A stretch of 35,415 nucleotides of DNA from Corynebacterium sp. (GCA_030530875.1 JAUMUD010000023.1:1-35415); one strand, 5' to 3'. Positions 15,888 through 25,308 are shown, numbered from the stretch's first letter. Translations and numbers: made by a program. Notes: generated from the sequence alone by a model not told the origin.

Positions 15888-17283
15888 TTACAAAAACACC
15901 GCCACAAAACACCCAAAGCCCAAGCAGAATAATACCCAAAAGTGCAGGTCGCTTGGGTTCCGCAATGCGAATCTGCTCACCGGTTTGCGGGTTCACAACT
16001 AATGTAATTTCAAAATCTTGTGAGCTAGTCGCAGCCACATCCCCATTCTCAAAATTCCGCAAGGCCTCCTCATAACGAGGACGCGCGTCCACCGTGGTGG
16101 ACGCGCCATTAGAGTCGCGAACCTTGAGGCTAGAGTCCTCAAGCATATTGGTCTCCTTAGAACGCGGGTCCACAACCGTGCGACCAGCCAGATTCACAAT
16201 ACCCTGCTGACCCGGAATAAAGACCACCTCATTCGGGCCAAAAGAACTACCCACATACGAGACCGGAGCCAGCACACCCAAACCCAGCACCGGACCAATA
16301 ACCGCAATGCTCGCAGCAGTGGCAGCAAGGTGACGGAAAGCAGGCCTCCAATTTCTGAAAACTAGAATGACAAAAATAATCAAGAAAATATTGCCCTTAG
16401 AAGAATCACGCAACAACCCCGCGCCGGGCACACTCGCGATGAAACTATCCCAGATGTGTGGCAGTGCAAGCGGGAAAAGCGTCCAAAACAAGCCAATGAG
16501 CAGCGTGATAAGCAGCGCAATCCGGTTTTCACAATCCCGGAACCTTATGCCGAAGTAGAAAATGCTGGCCACGAAAATCGGAATAAAGACAATGCGGAAT
16601 AGCAGAGTATAGCCCTGAGTCGGCAGGTCCGAATTCCACATACCACCGAGGGCAAGCACATCCAGAAAACTCCGGCTGCTAAAGACACTGGCATTGCCGC
16701 TCACTGCATCATGGCTTTTAAGCGAGGGGACAAGCCACGGCAATGCCAGAAGAATCGCAGGGACTAAAGCAATGAACAGGGTCTTTCGGCTTTTGAAAAT
16801 TACTACAGTGACAAGGGCGATGATAAGACCCGAAGGCGTAAGAGAAGCCAACCAGAGGCGTGCAAGATTCGCCGGGGTATTCGTGCTTTTAATAATGCCG
16901 GGCAGTAGCCACAGGGCAATAATCAGAGACCAATGACCCTGATAGAGGCGCTCAAGGACAAAGGGATTAAAGAACAGAAGAATAGTAGTCGGCGGATTTG
17001 TCCTTGTGTTTTTCCAACCATCATAGGCAGAGATGAAGAGGAGAATTACGGCAGCCCAAGCCGATAAATGCGCAAAACCAAAGATTGCCAGAAAGGCATC
17101 CTGCGGGGTGGCGCGGGCAGGACTATCGCCAAAACCTAAGGCGGTAGCCGTGAGATTCATCTTCGGCAGCACTGCCATATCCCGATAGAGAAAAGCACCG
17201 GCAGGATGGAGCACTAATGCCAAAAACGGCCAGAGCACCACAAGGGGAATTCCGGCCGTAAGAAGATTTAAGCAGCGGCGCAT
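15856..17283 (-). CDS. Polytopic membrane protein, Rv0226c type
   Basis: A 475-residue protein with about 10-12 hydrophobic helices. A large extracytoplasmic loop (about residues 345-440, starting VSYVGSSFGPNEVVFIPGQQ) precedes a last helix (LLGIILLGLWVFCGGVFVI) and a basic tail. The many-helix architecture with a late exposed loop resembles GT-C-type or lipid-handling proteins, but I see no catalytic motif. The start ATG overlaps the stop of the DUF3068 gene by one base (TAATG), so the two are translationally coupled. Order and strand correspond to Rv0226c-Rv0227c. Function unknown; a role in mycolate or glycolipid export is inferred from neighbours only. Confidence 0.78.
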   Translation of the reverse strand: MRRCLNLLTAGIPLVVLWPFLALVLHPAGAFLYRDMAVLPKMNLTATALGFGDSPARATPQDAFLAIFGFAHLSAWAAVILLFISAYDGWKNTRTNPPTTILLFFNPFVLERLYQGHWSLIIALWLLPGIIKSTNTPANLARLWLASLTPSGLIIALVTVVIFKSRKTLFIALVPAILLALPWLVPSLKSHDAVSGNASVFSSRSFLDVLALGGMWNSDLPTQGYTLLFRIVFIPIFVASIFYFGIRFRDCENRIALLITLLIGLFWTLFPLALPHIWDSFIASVPGAGLLRDSSKGNIFLIIFVILVFRNWRPAFRHLAATAASIAVIGPVLGLGVLAPVSYVGSSFGPNEVVFIPGQQGIVNLAGRTVVDPRSKETNMLEDSSLKVRDSNGASTTVDARPRYEEALRNFENGDVAATSSQDFEITLVVNPQTGEQIRIAEPKRPALLGIILLGLWVFCGGVFVITILVRRLRK

Positions 17284-18455
17284 TAGCGGCGGCGACGGTA
17301 AGAAAGAACAGTCACAGCCAAAATTATAATGCCAATAATAATCAGAGCCCAGGTGGCGATCTTCAAAACCTCAAGGCCCTTCAGACCCTTTTCCGCACGC
17401 TCATACTGAGCAGCGCGAGTCGTATCATCCCAGGCATTGCGCACATTAAGAGCAGTGCGGTTTGGATTAGGAGCGCCATCAGGATTAGCAAAGAACTCAT
17501 CAGCATAGCGCTGAGCCTCATCCTGATTCTGAGCAAAGAAGAAGTTCAGATGCTCGACACCATCCAAAATGGCGCCAGTGGTTGGCTCCACCCAAATGGT
17601 GCGGTCAATAGAGTAGTAGCGGGTCATAGTCACAGGGGAATCCGCATTCAGATTCATGGACTTCAACTCATCAGCGGTATACCAACGACCAGCAGTGCTT
17701 TCCAGCTTCAACGAAGCCAAAGAGAGCTCCTCATTCTCAGTAGGAGCACCCTTGCGGTTAGCCACAGTGGAGTACACATCAAAGAGGTTCACAGCACCCA
17801 CAGTCTGATGCATCTTATAAGCACGAAGACCAGAAACCTCCTGGTCGCCGGTGTACTCCAAAGGAGCAGACTTCTGAGCGTAAATATCGAAGTATGGAAT
17901 AGCCTCAGGCTTCATACCGAATGGGAAAGTATACTGCACACCATCACGGGCAAAACCGGCAGTAGCACCAGAAATATTGAGCTCAGGAGCGGCAATTTCA
18001 AAAGTCGACACTGGGTCAGGAACAGGATTACCAGTCTTACGCACCAGGGTCACGGTATCCACAGTGGCATCCACCAAATCATTCGGGGACTCACGGTCAA
18101 CACGCAAAAGCACATTGGCCACCTTCAGCGTAATGTCATTCTTATCCGAAGGCTCAACCACACTAATATTGCGGATACCCTTCATGCTGGTATCCAGACC
18201 AATAAAGCAGCTCATAGGCTTATCATGCTCAACCTGACAAGCAGGATCATTCGCATGTTCCGGAAGAGTCTGGTCTTCACTAAAAGCAGTGGAATCCATC
18301 AGAGCACCATGAATCACATCCGTGGTGGTCTTAGCGGTCAAATCCAAAGGGATAACCTTCAGTGCAGGAGTCACGCTCAAAGGGATCAAAATACCCACAG
18401 TTAGCAGCATAATGCTCACACCAATGGCGACATTACGCACCAGCGAAGACCGCAT
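17283..18455 (-). CDS. DUF3068 (Pfam 'PorA' family) protein, Rv0227c type
   Basis: A 390-residue protein with an N-terminal signal anchor (VRNVAIGVSIMLLTVGILIP), a long extracytoplasmic beta-rich domain with Cys-containing DPACQVEHDKPMSCFIG, and a C-terminal helix (LKIATWALIIIGIIILAVTV) ending in Arg residues. The ATG at 18455 is chosen because GGAGG lies seven bases upstream; a TTG further upstream has none. Database records often call this family 'porin PorA family', but it is unrelated in size to the 45-residue C. glutamicum PorA peptide, so channel activity should not be assumed. It is coupled to the Rv0226c-like gene and divergent from tmaT. Confidence 0.85.
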   Translation of the reverse strand: MRSSLVRNVAIGVSIMLLTVGILIPLSVTPALKVIPLDLTAKTTTDVIHGALMDSTAFSEDQTLPEHANDPACQVEHDKPMSCFIGLDTSMKGIRNISVVEPSDKNDITLKVANVLLRVDRESPNDLVDATVDTVTLVRKTGNPVPDPVSTFEIAAPELNISGATAGFARDGVQYTFPFGMKPEAIPYFDIYAQKSAPLEYTGDQEVSGLRAYKMHQTVGAVNLFDVYSTVANRKGAPTENEELSLASLKLESTAGRWYTADELKSMNLNADSPVTMTRYYSIDRTIWVEPTTGAILDGVEHLNFFFAQNQDEAQRYADEFFANPDGAPNPNRTALNVRNAWDDTTRAAQYERAEKGLKGLEVLKIATWALIIIGIIILAVTVLSYRRRR

Positions 18456-18570
18456 AAATAATCCTCCAAAAAATAAACCTACTATTCGGTAATAACCCGA
18501 ATGCCACAAACAGCATACTATAAAGCTTCAGGAAACAATACTGTTAGAGCCGGTGAATTATACTGAAATG
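18456..18570. promoter_or_regulatory. Divergent promoter region of the DUF3068 gene and tmaT
   Basis: For tmaT, TATACT at 18559-18564 is a near-consensus -10 box. Six bases later stands a GTG (18571), the spacing of a leaderless transcript. For the DUF3068 gene the minus strand offers TATAGT near 18517-18522 and a GGAGG ribosome-binding site. Between them is an inverted repeat ATTCGG-N7-CCGAAT (18484-18502), a possible operator. Confidence 0.5.
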
Positions 18571-19707
18571 GTGAAAAAACAGGCGAATCGCCGGTACCTC
18601 CCGGCCCTGGATGCACTCCGTGCCATTGCAGCCATTGGCATCATCAGCACCCATGTCGCCTTCCAGACAGACATCACCGACCCATTCCTCGGCGCCATCG
18701 CCGCCCGCATGGACTACTGGGTTGCCGTCTTCTTCGCACTCTCCGGCTACCTGCTCTGGGGCGCAAAGCCCAGCCGCCGCTACTATAAACACCGCTTCGC
18801 ACGACTAGCCCCCGCCTACCTGGTCTACGTCATAATCGTGCTGCTCTTCGTGCCAGCCGCCCGCACAAATTCCCCCAGCATCATCATCGCCAACCTGCTG
18901 ATGCTCCAAATCTACGTGCCCGGTGCACTCATCGGTGGCCTCACCCACCTGTGGTCTCTCTGCGTCGAAGTTGCCTTCTACCTGGTACTTCCCCTGCTCT
19001 ACAGCCTCTCCCGCCGTATCCCCGGTGGCACCAAAACCATCATCGTCGTACTGGCCGCCATCAGCCTCGCCTGGCCCTGGGTCCCCGAATTTCTCCCCAT
19101 CAACCAGCAAACACTGCCGTTCTCCTACGGCATCTGGTTCGCCCTCGGTATTGCCGCCCACGAGTACCGTCCCACCCACAAAATTTCAAAAACCCGCTTC
19201 GGCCTCTGCGTCCTCCTCGCTATCCTCATGGCCTGGGTTGCCGGCCAATCCTGGTACGGCCCACTCGGTCTCAACCACCCAAACTCCTGGCAGTTCAACC
19301 TCCGCATCCTCGGCGGCCTCATCTTCGCCGCCTCGGTTTTCCTCCCAACCCTCAACGTGGCCCTCACCACTGACACCCCTGGCCGTATTCAAAGTTGGCT
19401 CATCTGGGCCGGTCAGCGTGGCTATTCCATCTTCCTCTGGCACCTGGCCATCCTGAGCTTCATTTTCCCGCTGACAGGGATCTCACTGTTCTCCCGTTCG
19501 CTTCTGGATTCCACCCTCGTACTCATCCTCACCACTGCGGCTACTCTTGTGGTGGCAAATCTGAGCTACGAGTTTGTCGAGCTACCAGCACGCCAATGGC
19601 TCCTAGCGCGAAGCACAAAGCCACAGAACTCAAGCGCACAGCAGCCTCATACTGAGCCGAAGGCCACGGTGCCCGCTCAAGAAAACCAAAGCCCACAAGA
19701 CCAGTAG
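18568..19707 (+). CDS. tmaT: Acyltransferase-3 family protein, TmaT-like (trehalose monomycolate O-acetyltransferase)
   Basis: A 379-residue, roughly ten-helix acyltransferase. The AT-3 opening is YLPALDALRAIAAIGIISTH with the conserved His at residue 29. It is followed by VAVFFALSGYLLWG, the Arg-rich RFARLAPAYLVYV, HLWSLCVEVAFYLVLPLL and the C-terminal SYEFVELPARQWL. In C. glutamicum TmaT (NCgl2759) acetylates trehalose monocorynomycolate before MmpL-mediated export; position and strand match Rv0228. The start is unsettled: GTG 18553, ATG 18568 or leaderless GTG 18571, and I used the ATG. The last 55 codons, including the conserved C-terminal motif, lie inside the 3' end of aftD on the other strand. 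Confidence 0.85.
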   Translation: MVKKQANRRYLPALDALRAIAAIGIISTHVAFQTDITDPFLGAIAARMDYWVAVFFALSGYLLWGAKPSRRYYKHRFARLAPAYLVYVIIVLLFVPAARTNSPSIIIANLLMLQIYVPGALIGGLTHLWSLCVEVAFYLVLPLLYSLSRRIPGGTKTIIVVLAAISLAWPWVPEFLPINQQTLPFSYGIWFALGIAAHEYRPTHKISKTRFGLCVLLAILMAWVAGQSWYGPLGLNHPNSWQFNLRILGGLIFAASVFLPTLNVALTTDTPGRIQSWLIWAGQRGYSIFLWHLAILSFIFPLTGISLFSRSLLDSTLVLILTTAATLVVANLSYEFVELPARQWLLARSTKPQNSSAQQPHTEPKATVPAQENQSPQDQ

Positions 19708-22690
19708 CCCACCAAAGCACAGTCACCGGCACGGCACCCCAATACTTCTTGATGGCCCACGCTAATGCCGTGCCAATCACAGCGGCCACAGCACCATAGG
19801 TTCCAATACCGAGATAGCCAATGAGAATGGCACCAAGACTGACGGCAGCGCCAAGAATCCAGGAGCTCTGAGGCTCAGCCAGCAGACTCTCTTGGGTTGC
19901 GTCATGACGACTCCGCCAGCCAAGCACCCCGAAGATGAGCATCAGCACAATGAACACAATGCCGCCGGCAAGCAAGCAGAGACGGTACTGGTGGTCAGCG
20001 GTGAAGGTGAGCCCACCTTCACCGGTGGTGCTAGTGGTTTCGAACCCAACCATGCCGCCGTCTACGCGAATCGGGGTTGCGCCATTGTAACGGAGGCCAG
20101 TGTTATAGCTGACCACCGGGTGATAGATGGCAGGGCCTGGGGTAAGCGTGATCGGGTTACCGAGCAAAATCCAGGTGGCCGAGGTCGAAAGATGATGCAC
20201 ACCAGCACCCAGAGTCACCTCCTCGCCGGAATGATAAGTCTGACCATCGATGGTGACCTCGCTCGTGCCAGTTTCAGCCACTGGCAGAGTCACCTTCAGC
20301 GTCATTTCGGCTGGCACCTGGAAGGCACGCTGCAAGATACCGGTAGGAGCAAAGAGCTGCTGGAAAAGATAGGCCTTCACATTATTCGAGGTGGTATTGA
20401 CTGTGACCTCGCGCTCGATTGGGCGACCAGCAAAGTTAATCTCAGCAATGCCAATGCCACGAGGCACATAGACCCGCACCGTATCAGTCGGGCCACCATC
20501 GAGGGTGATGCTCGTATCCTTGCCAGCAACCGGGTCAACTTCCTGGCGGGTAGAGCCATTCATTATCAGCAGCTTCGAGGAAGCCAGCTTCGGATTCGTA
20601 GCAGAACCAGTCGTGCGAATATTGAGCACCGGGCGAATAATGGAGCCACCATCCACATGGAGTTCCAACCAGCCAGAATACCCAGGCTCCGGATACCAAG
20701 CAGTATCAGGGTCACCATCTACAGCAGCGGTCAGGGCACGGGCATTATCTGCACCAACCAGCGAACCCGGATCAGAAGCAGCAGTCGAGGCACTAATGCT
20801 GCCACCAGTCATATTGACTGAGATTGGGGCAACATCAGTGGCATAGTCCTTGACCGAATTATGAATATCCGGAACCTCATCCAGGCTTGCCACATAGCCC
20901 GCACTGTTATTACGAATAGAGCCGTAATTCCTACCAGTCAGCGCCGGGGTATCAGTAATAATTTCCGCATTCTCATCAGTAAGCTGGTAGCTCACCTCAG
21001 CGGGTGTATATCCGAGATTCGAGGAGAGCGCATCGAGCAAAGCCAGGCTCTCACCAGAACCAGACACACGGAGAGGCTCGGTGGTGGTCGTAAATCCTGG
21101 TGCATCCGGCAGCTGGACAATATCCACCTCGCCGAAAGTGGTGACCGTGTAACCATTAGCCTTGGCCAGAGGAATCAACTGGCCATAAGTGGAATCCTCA
21201 AGGTCATGGCGAATCACCAAGGTGCCAATACCAAGGCGCTCAAGACCAGCAATGCGGTTTTCAAAATTCAAAGAGTTGGTGGCCAGAGTTGCCAGCGCAC
21301 CATCCAAGGCGCGGATAGCCTCCGGGTCAATGAGTGGAATGGCATCGCGGGTTGCCCAAGGCACATCGGCATAAGACTGCAGAACCTCATCGCGAGTCCA
21401 ACCCCAATCCTGACGGGCAAAAGGGGAGTCCGGAAGAAGCAAAGCACGGCCGTGATCATTGTGATTCAGCCAGTCCGATGCATCCTTCCAATACTGAGGA
21501 ACCGCAGTATAGGAGCCCTGCGGTGCAAGATTAGCCGCCCAGGCAGGAGCAGTTGAAGCCAAGACAAGGAGAACTAGAGCCTGAGCAAAGAGACGAGCAG
21601 GCTTGCCCATCTTTGCACCCGCCACCGGCACCTTGTCCCTCGCCGGGACGCGCAGCATGGCTATGCCCAGGCAGAGCGGAAGTCGGACCAGAAGATCGAA
21701 CTTGTGAACATTACGGAAAGCCACCAGCGGGCCATCAAGCAGACCAATCACATGGTGGGAACCAACCAGGATGACCAGGCCAAGACCAAGTAGGAACCAC
21801 CAGTACTTTGAGCGCAGGTTTTTCAAACCCCACAGGGCAGCCAGTGCCAGCAGACCGAGCACAATCACCCAGACCGCATTAGTGGCCTGAGAATAGCCGG
21901 CAAGACGCTCAGTAGAAACAAAAGGCGACCAGGATGTCGTACCGCGCAGAACCTCCGCTACACCAAGCCAACGGGTGGTCACATAAGAGGACTCAATATA
22001 GTCCGTGAAGGGAGCCGAATACTTACCAAGAATGAGCAACGGACCCATCCACCAAATACTGAGCAGGCCGACACCCACTCCCCAAAGCAGCAGCTTAAGG
22101 GGCCTACGAACTAAAAATATACCCGCAGGGATAAGAGCAATTAGGGTCGCAGTCGCATTAACAGCGCCCAGGCAACCCACCATAAAAAGACTCTGCGGAA
22201 TACCAGCCCACTTCGCGCCGGGCTTCATCAAAAAATACAGAATCCACGGGGCAAGCATTGCCGGCCAGGTCTCAGAGGAAATAGCACCAAGGGTAGCAAT
22301 GGTATGAGGGCTTAGCGCATAGAGAAATGCTGCACAAAATACGGTCAGACCAGGCGTTTTATAAAGTGAGGCCACTTTGAAAAAGCCGGAGTAGCCCAGA
22401 CCAAGGACAATAAGCCACCACAGGCGCTGCCCCACCCAAATGGGCAGAATATAGTGGACTACCAGGAAAAAGAGACCCTGCGGGAAGAGATAACCGTAGG
22501 CCTGATTTTGCATCTGACCCATGGTGAAGATTGGGGTCCAGGCATGCAGACTACCCGCCAAGAAATGAGCAGGATTGAGAAAAAGATCTGTTTTAGTATC
22601 GGCCACAATATGGCCGGGGACCTGGATAAAGCAAAGAATGGCCAGCAATAGCCAGCCATAAAGATGTGGGTGTTTAGCTACGCGCGCCAT
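19541..22690 (-). CDS. aftD: AftD-like alpha-(1->3)-arabinofuranosyltransferase
   Basis: About 1049 residues. The N-terminal half is a GT-C membrane enzyme with about 11 helices. Its first loop holds the acidic DTKTDLFLNPAHFLAGSLH motif, then QNQAYGYLFPQGLFF, as in AftD/DUF3367 proteins. The C-terminal half is extracytoplasmic with carbohydrate-binding-like beta domains (for example DPDTAWYPEPGYSGWLELHV), then about four closing helices. AftD adds arabinose from decaprenyl-phosphoarabinose to arabinan of arabinogalactan or lipoarabinomannan. It is shorter than the roughly 1400-residue mycobacterial protein. I chose ATG 22690 (MARVAKHPHLYGW); ATG 22717 is also possible. Neither has a clear ribosome-binding site, and both overlap the DUF2613 gene. 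The 3' end overlaps tmaT by 167 bp. Confidence 0.87.
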   Translation of the reverse strand: MARVAKHPHLYGWLLLAILCFIQVPGHIVADTKTDLFLNPAHFLAGSLHAWTPIFTMGQMQNQAYGYLFPQGLFFLVVHYILPIWVGQRLWWLIVLGLGYSGFFKVASLYKTPGLTVFCAAFLYALSPHTIATLGAISSETWPAMLAPWILYFLMKPGAKWAGIPQSLFMVGCLGAVNATATLIALIPAGIFLVRRPLKLLLWGVGVGLLSIWWMGPLLILGKYSAPFTDYIESSYVTTRWLGVAEVLRGTTSWSPFVSTERLAGYSQATNAVWVIVLGLLALAALWGLKNLRSKYWWFLLGLGLVILVGSHHVIGLLDGPLVAFRNVHKFDLLVRLPLCLGIAMLRVPARDKVPVAGAKMGKPARLFAQALVLLVLASTAPAWAANLAPQGSYTAVPQYWKDASDWLNHNDHGRALLLPDSPFARQDWGWTRDEVLQSYADVPWATRDAIPLIDPEAIRALDGALATLATNSLNFENRIAGLERLGIGTLVIRHDLEDSTYGQLIPLAKANGYTVTTFGEVDIVQLPDAPGFTTTTEPLRVSGSGESLALLDALSSNLGYTPAEVSYQLTDENAEIITDTPALTGRNYGSIRNNSAGYVASLDEVPDIHNSVKDYATDVAPISVNMTGGSISASTAASDPGSLVGADNARALTAAVDGDPDTAWYPEPGYSGWLELHVDGGSIIRPVLNIRTTGSATNPKLASSKLLIMNGSTRQEVDPVAGKDTSITLDGGPTDTVRVYVPRGIGIAEINFAGRPIEREVTVNTTSNNVKAYLFQQLFAPTGILQRAFQVPAEMTLKVTLPVAETGTSEVTIDGQTYHSGEEVTLGAGVHHLSTSATWILLGNPITLTPGPAIYHPVVSYNTGLRYNGATPIRVDGGMVGFETTSTTGEGGLTFTADHQYRLCLLAGGIVFIVLMLIFGVLGWRSRHDATQESLLAEPQSSWILGAAVSLGAILIGYLGIGTYGAVAAVIGTALAWAIKKYWGAVPVTVLWWATGLVGFGFLERAPWPSAQYEAAVRLSSVALCFALGAIGVLVARQTRSSDLPPQE

Positions 22691-22871
22691 ATTCGGCGCC
22701 GCCCAGCAGAGCGTCATTAGCGCTCACAGTCTGGCCCTGCGGAATATGACTTTCCGTGCTCATATTAATGATGCCAATGACAGCAGCAACGCCAACAACG
22801 AGACCAATTACGGCGCTAGCGAAAGCAGGGCCGATGGTGCGGCGGGTCATAGGATCAGAATCATAGGCCAT
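22674..22871 (-). CDS. DUF2613 small membrane protein, Rv0236A type
   Basis: A 65-residue protein with one membrane helix (GPAFASAVIGLVVGVAAVIG, about 14-33) and a short polar C-terminus (VSANDALLGGAEYGARS). It fits DUF2613, a family found directly upstream of aftD in mycobacteria and corynebacteria. An alternative ATG seven codons in (MTRRTIGPAF) is equally possible. The overlap with the aftD start suggests coupled translation, and it may be a small subunit or anchor for AftD. That role is an inference from location. Confidence 0.75.
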   Translation of the reverse strand: MAYDSDPMTRRTIGPAFASAVIGLVVGVAAVIGIINMSTESHIPQGQTVSANDALLGGAEYGARS

Positions 22872-22937
22872 AAGTAGGTAGCTTATCAGGAAAGAAAATT
22901 AGTCACAAGAAAACACTCCTAAGAACTTACCAGAGCG

Positions 22938-24161
22938 TCACTTAGCACGAGTACCACCAAGGCTATGGATGAGAACACCAATGGCAGGGCCAATAATCAT
23001 GCCGCACGGAACGGTAATGCTGCTCTCCCATGGAAGGGCAATAATGACAAAACAGAGGATGGTGGCTACCACCCAACCAGCACAGTAACGGGCATGCTCA
23101 GCACGAGCCAAAGCACGGGAGCCAGTGATGAAAAGCAGGCCCTGAATAATGGCACCGACAATGACTCCAGCAATGACCAAAGCAGGCACATGATAGTCAG
23201 CACCCCAGAGCAGAACCATAAACCACGGACCAATAGCGGCGCCGAGAATCACCAGGCCAGAGAGGCAAAGAAGTAAAATTATCAGATTTTTGGCCGAGAT
23301 TTTCCGCCGCGAACTGGTACCGCGAGCAATAAAATTAATCAGCATCGCTTGGAAGCGCTGGGCTGGAATAATGATGGGGCTTCGCGCAAGAAGCACAGCC
23401 ATAATAATGGCCGCCATGGGGATACTTCCCTCAGTGCCCCAGGCGCGGGTGGCGGCCGAAAAGCCATTGATAAGAGCAGCAGTCGCGCCACTGGCTAGAA
23501 GGGCAAAGCCGAGCCTGCGCGCAAATTCCTTGGCGCCCACATCAATCGGGCGACGAAGACTCTCCCTACCTTTCTTACTGAGCAAGAAAGGTAGCCAGGT
23601 AATGGGACCAATCAGGGTAATCAGAATAAAGGCGCCAAGACCCCAACCCATCAGCAGTGCCACGGCCGCAAGGATGAGGCGGATGGCCGCATCAATGGCA
23701 GTGATGGCAGCATAGTGCGACCAGAGACGCGCGCCCGAAAGAGTACCAAGAAGAACCGACTGGCCCACATAAAGAGCCAAAGCCATAGCAGTACCGAGGG
23801 CCACAAAAAGAGGATGCGGGGCATCAGGAACGAGCGCCCGGAACCACCATGGGGAGGTGGCGAGAGCGAGCAAAATCAGGATGACCGCGAGGAGGGTGGC
23901 TGTACGAAACAGCAGGTAGGAGCCCGGTTGAGGTAAAAAAGTACCTTTTTTGAAATCCGAAACCCGGTTCTTCGTGGGCGCGGAAGTGGCGCGCGTGGTC
24001 TCATGCTGGAGGCCATCAATCAGACCCGTGAGGGTAAAGAAGAAACCCCACATTGCTTGGAACTGCGAGACCTCATGGGTCGGCAGCGCATGTGGGGCGA
24101 GGAGTACGACAGCGAAGCTCGCCACGGCACTAAGCACAGTTGCCCAGGACAAAGCTCGCAT
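22938..24161 (-). CDS. Flippase-like polytopic membrane protein (MOP/Wzx-like)
   Basis: A 407-residue protein with about 12 helices and the general pattern of oligosaccharide flippases: an N-terminal LSWATVLSAVASFAVVLLAP helix, paired helices throughout, and basic cytosolic loops (LSKKGRESLRRP, GTSSRRKISAK). I do not recognise a specific member. Its place between mycolyltransferase genes and DUF2613-aftD suggests transport of a lipid-linked envelope precursor. A GGAG motif lies 12 bases before the ATG, a little far. There are 64 bases to the upstream mycolyltransferase stop and no terminator between. Confidence 0.7.
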   Translation of the reverse strand: MRALSWATVLSAVASFAVVLLAPHALPTHEVSQFQAMWGFFFTLTGLIDGLQHETTRATSAPTKNRVSDFKKGTFLPQPGSYLLFRTATLLAVILILLALATSPWWFRALVPDAPHPLFVALGTAMALALYVGQSVLLGTLSGARLWSHYAAITAIDAAIRLILAAVALLMGWGLGAFILITLIGPITWLPFLLSKKGRESLRRPIDVGAKEFARRLGFALLASGATAALINGFSAATRAWGTEGSIPMAAIIMAVLLARSPIIIPAQRFQAMLINFIARGTSSRRKISAKNLIILLLCLSGLVILGAAIGPWFMVLLWGADYHVPALVIAGVIVGAIIQGLLFITGSRALARAEHARYCAGWVVATILCFVIIALPWESSITVPCGMIIGPAIGVLIHSLGGTRAK

Positions 24162-24225
24162 TAGTTAGTATTCTCCGAGTGCGGTAGTTTCCGAAAATCT
24201 CACGATTGGACCTGCAGAGGTGCGG

Positions 24226-25308
24226 TTACGCACCGATAGCCGGCCCAATGGTATTCCAGGAACGGCGCAGGTCATCCTGCCAGTAACCCCAGGAGTGGGT
24301 GCCCACTGCGGTGAAGTCGAAGGTGGCTGGAATATTGGCCTGCTTGAGCTTGGCCTGGAAATTATGGGCGCAGATATTGGATACGCCCTCAATAATGCCA
24401 CCATTGACCACACTGTCAATACTGGTGACACCCTCCCAAAGGAATGGGGAGCCGACGAGGTCATAAGGGCCGAAGGTCATGGAGCCATTGGCCACATAGA
24501 TGGTCTGACCACGGAGCTTCTCAATATTGGCGAAAATGTCGTTATAGCGCCAGGTATCGCTATTCATATCGCCCCACATCATGGTGGGATCACCATAGGA
24601 AGCAATGACCAGGTTAGTGGTCAGATCACCCAGGAAGCCACTGGTCTGCTGGCAGCCGGAGAAAGAGGCCACCGCATTATAAAAACCAGGATGGTGCTGG
24701 GCATAAAGAATAGTTGTGGTGGCCGACATGGACACACCAGCAATGGCGCGCTTGCCATTGGTATTCAGTGCCTTTTCCAGCGGGCCAGGCAGTTCCTGAG
24801 TCAGGAAGGTCTCCCACTTCTGCTTGCCACCGAGGCGTTCAGAATCCTGAATCCAGTCAGTATAGAAGGAACGGTAGCCCTGCATTGGAATCACAAGATT
24901 GATGTTCTTCGAGCGGTAATAATCCAGGGCATCAGTATGGAAAAGCCAGTTGGCGGTGCTCTCACCACCATCGGCACCATTGAGCAGATAGAGCACCGGG
25001 CGAGGACCCTTGGAGTCATCTGCACGCAGGACAATGAGCGGAATATTGCGGTCCATGGAAGGGGAGTGCGCCCAGACTTCCTCCACATCCCCGCCGATAA
25101 ACTGGCGCCACTTCGGCTCTTCGTTCACGTTCGTCCCGAAGGATAAAGTCGCCTGTGGACTCGACTCCGTCGACTCCACAGTGTTAGCCGATGCGGAGGA
25201 AGGGTTCTCATCAGCCAGTGCCGGGCCACTTTGGTGGGCCGCGCTGAAAGTCAATGCAGCGGCAAGGAAGACGGCAAGGCAACCAGTCAGGCGGGAGCAG
25301 CGGGACAC
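24226..25308 (-). CDS. Secreted mycolyltransferase (antigen 85 / Cmt family), first of a tandem pair
   Basis: A 360-residue alpha/beta hydrolase that transfers corynomycolate from trehalose monocorynomycolate to arabinogalactan, another TMCM or protein. GTG at 25308 is the start: GGAAGGA lies eight bases upstream and a signal peptide follows (LTGCLAVFLAAALTFSAA, cut near ALADE). The frame is open to 25593, but that part overlaps the neighbouring gene. Catalytic triad by Ag85 spacing: Ser193 (AIAGVSMSATTT), Glu307 (IIEGVSN), His338 (VGTHSWGYW). The LLNGADGG oxyanion-region loop is present. It is about as long as Cmt enzymes, without the C-terminal extension of Cop1. Confidence 0.9.
   Translation of the reverse strand: MSRCSRLTGCLAVFLAAALTFSAAHQSGPALADENPSSASANTVESTESSPQATLSFGTNVNEEPKWRQFIGGDVEEVWAHSPSMDRNIPLIVLRADDSKGPRPVLYLLNGADGGESTANWLFHTDALDYYRSKNINLVIPMQGYRSFYTDWIQDSERLGGKQKWETFLTQELPGPLEKALNTNGKRAIAGVSMSATTTILYAQHHPGFYNAVASFSGCQQTSGFLGDLTTNLVIASYGDPTMMWGDMNSDTWRYNDIFANIEKLRGQTIYVANGSMTFGPYDLVGSPFLWEGVTSIDSVVNGGIIEGVSNICAHNFQAKLKQANIPATFDFTAVGTHSWGYWQDDLRRSWNTIGPAIGA

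Noticed and set aside
17283-18455. DUF3068 protein as a porin because its Pfam family is named PorA
   Set aside because: It is a 390-residue two-helix anchored protein unlike the 45-residue PorA peptide; the name alone is not evidence of channel function.
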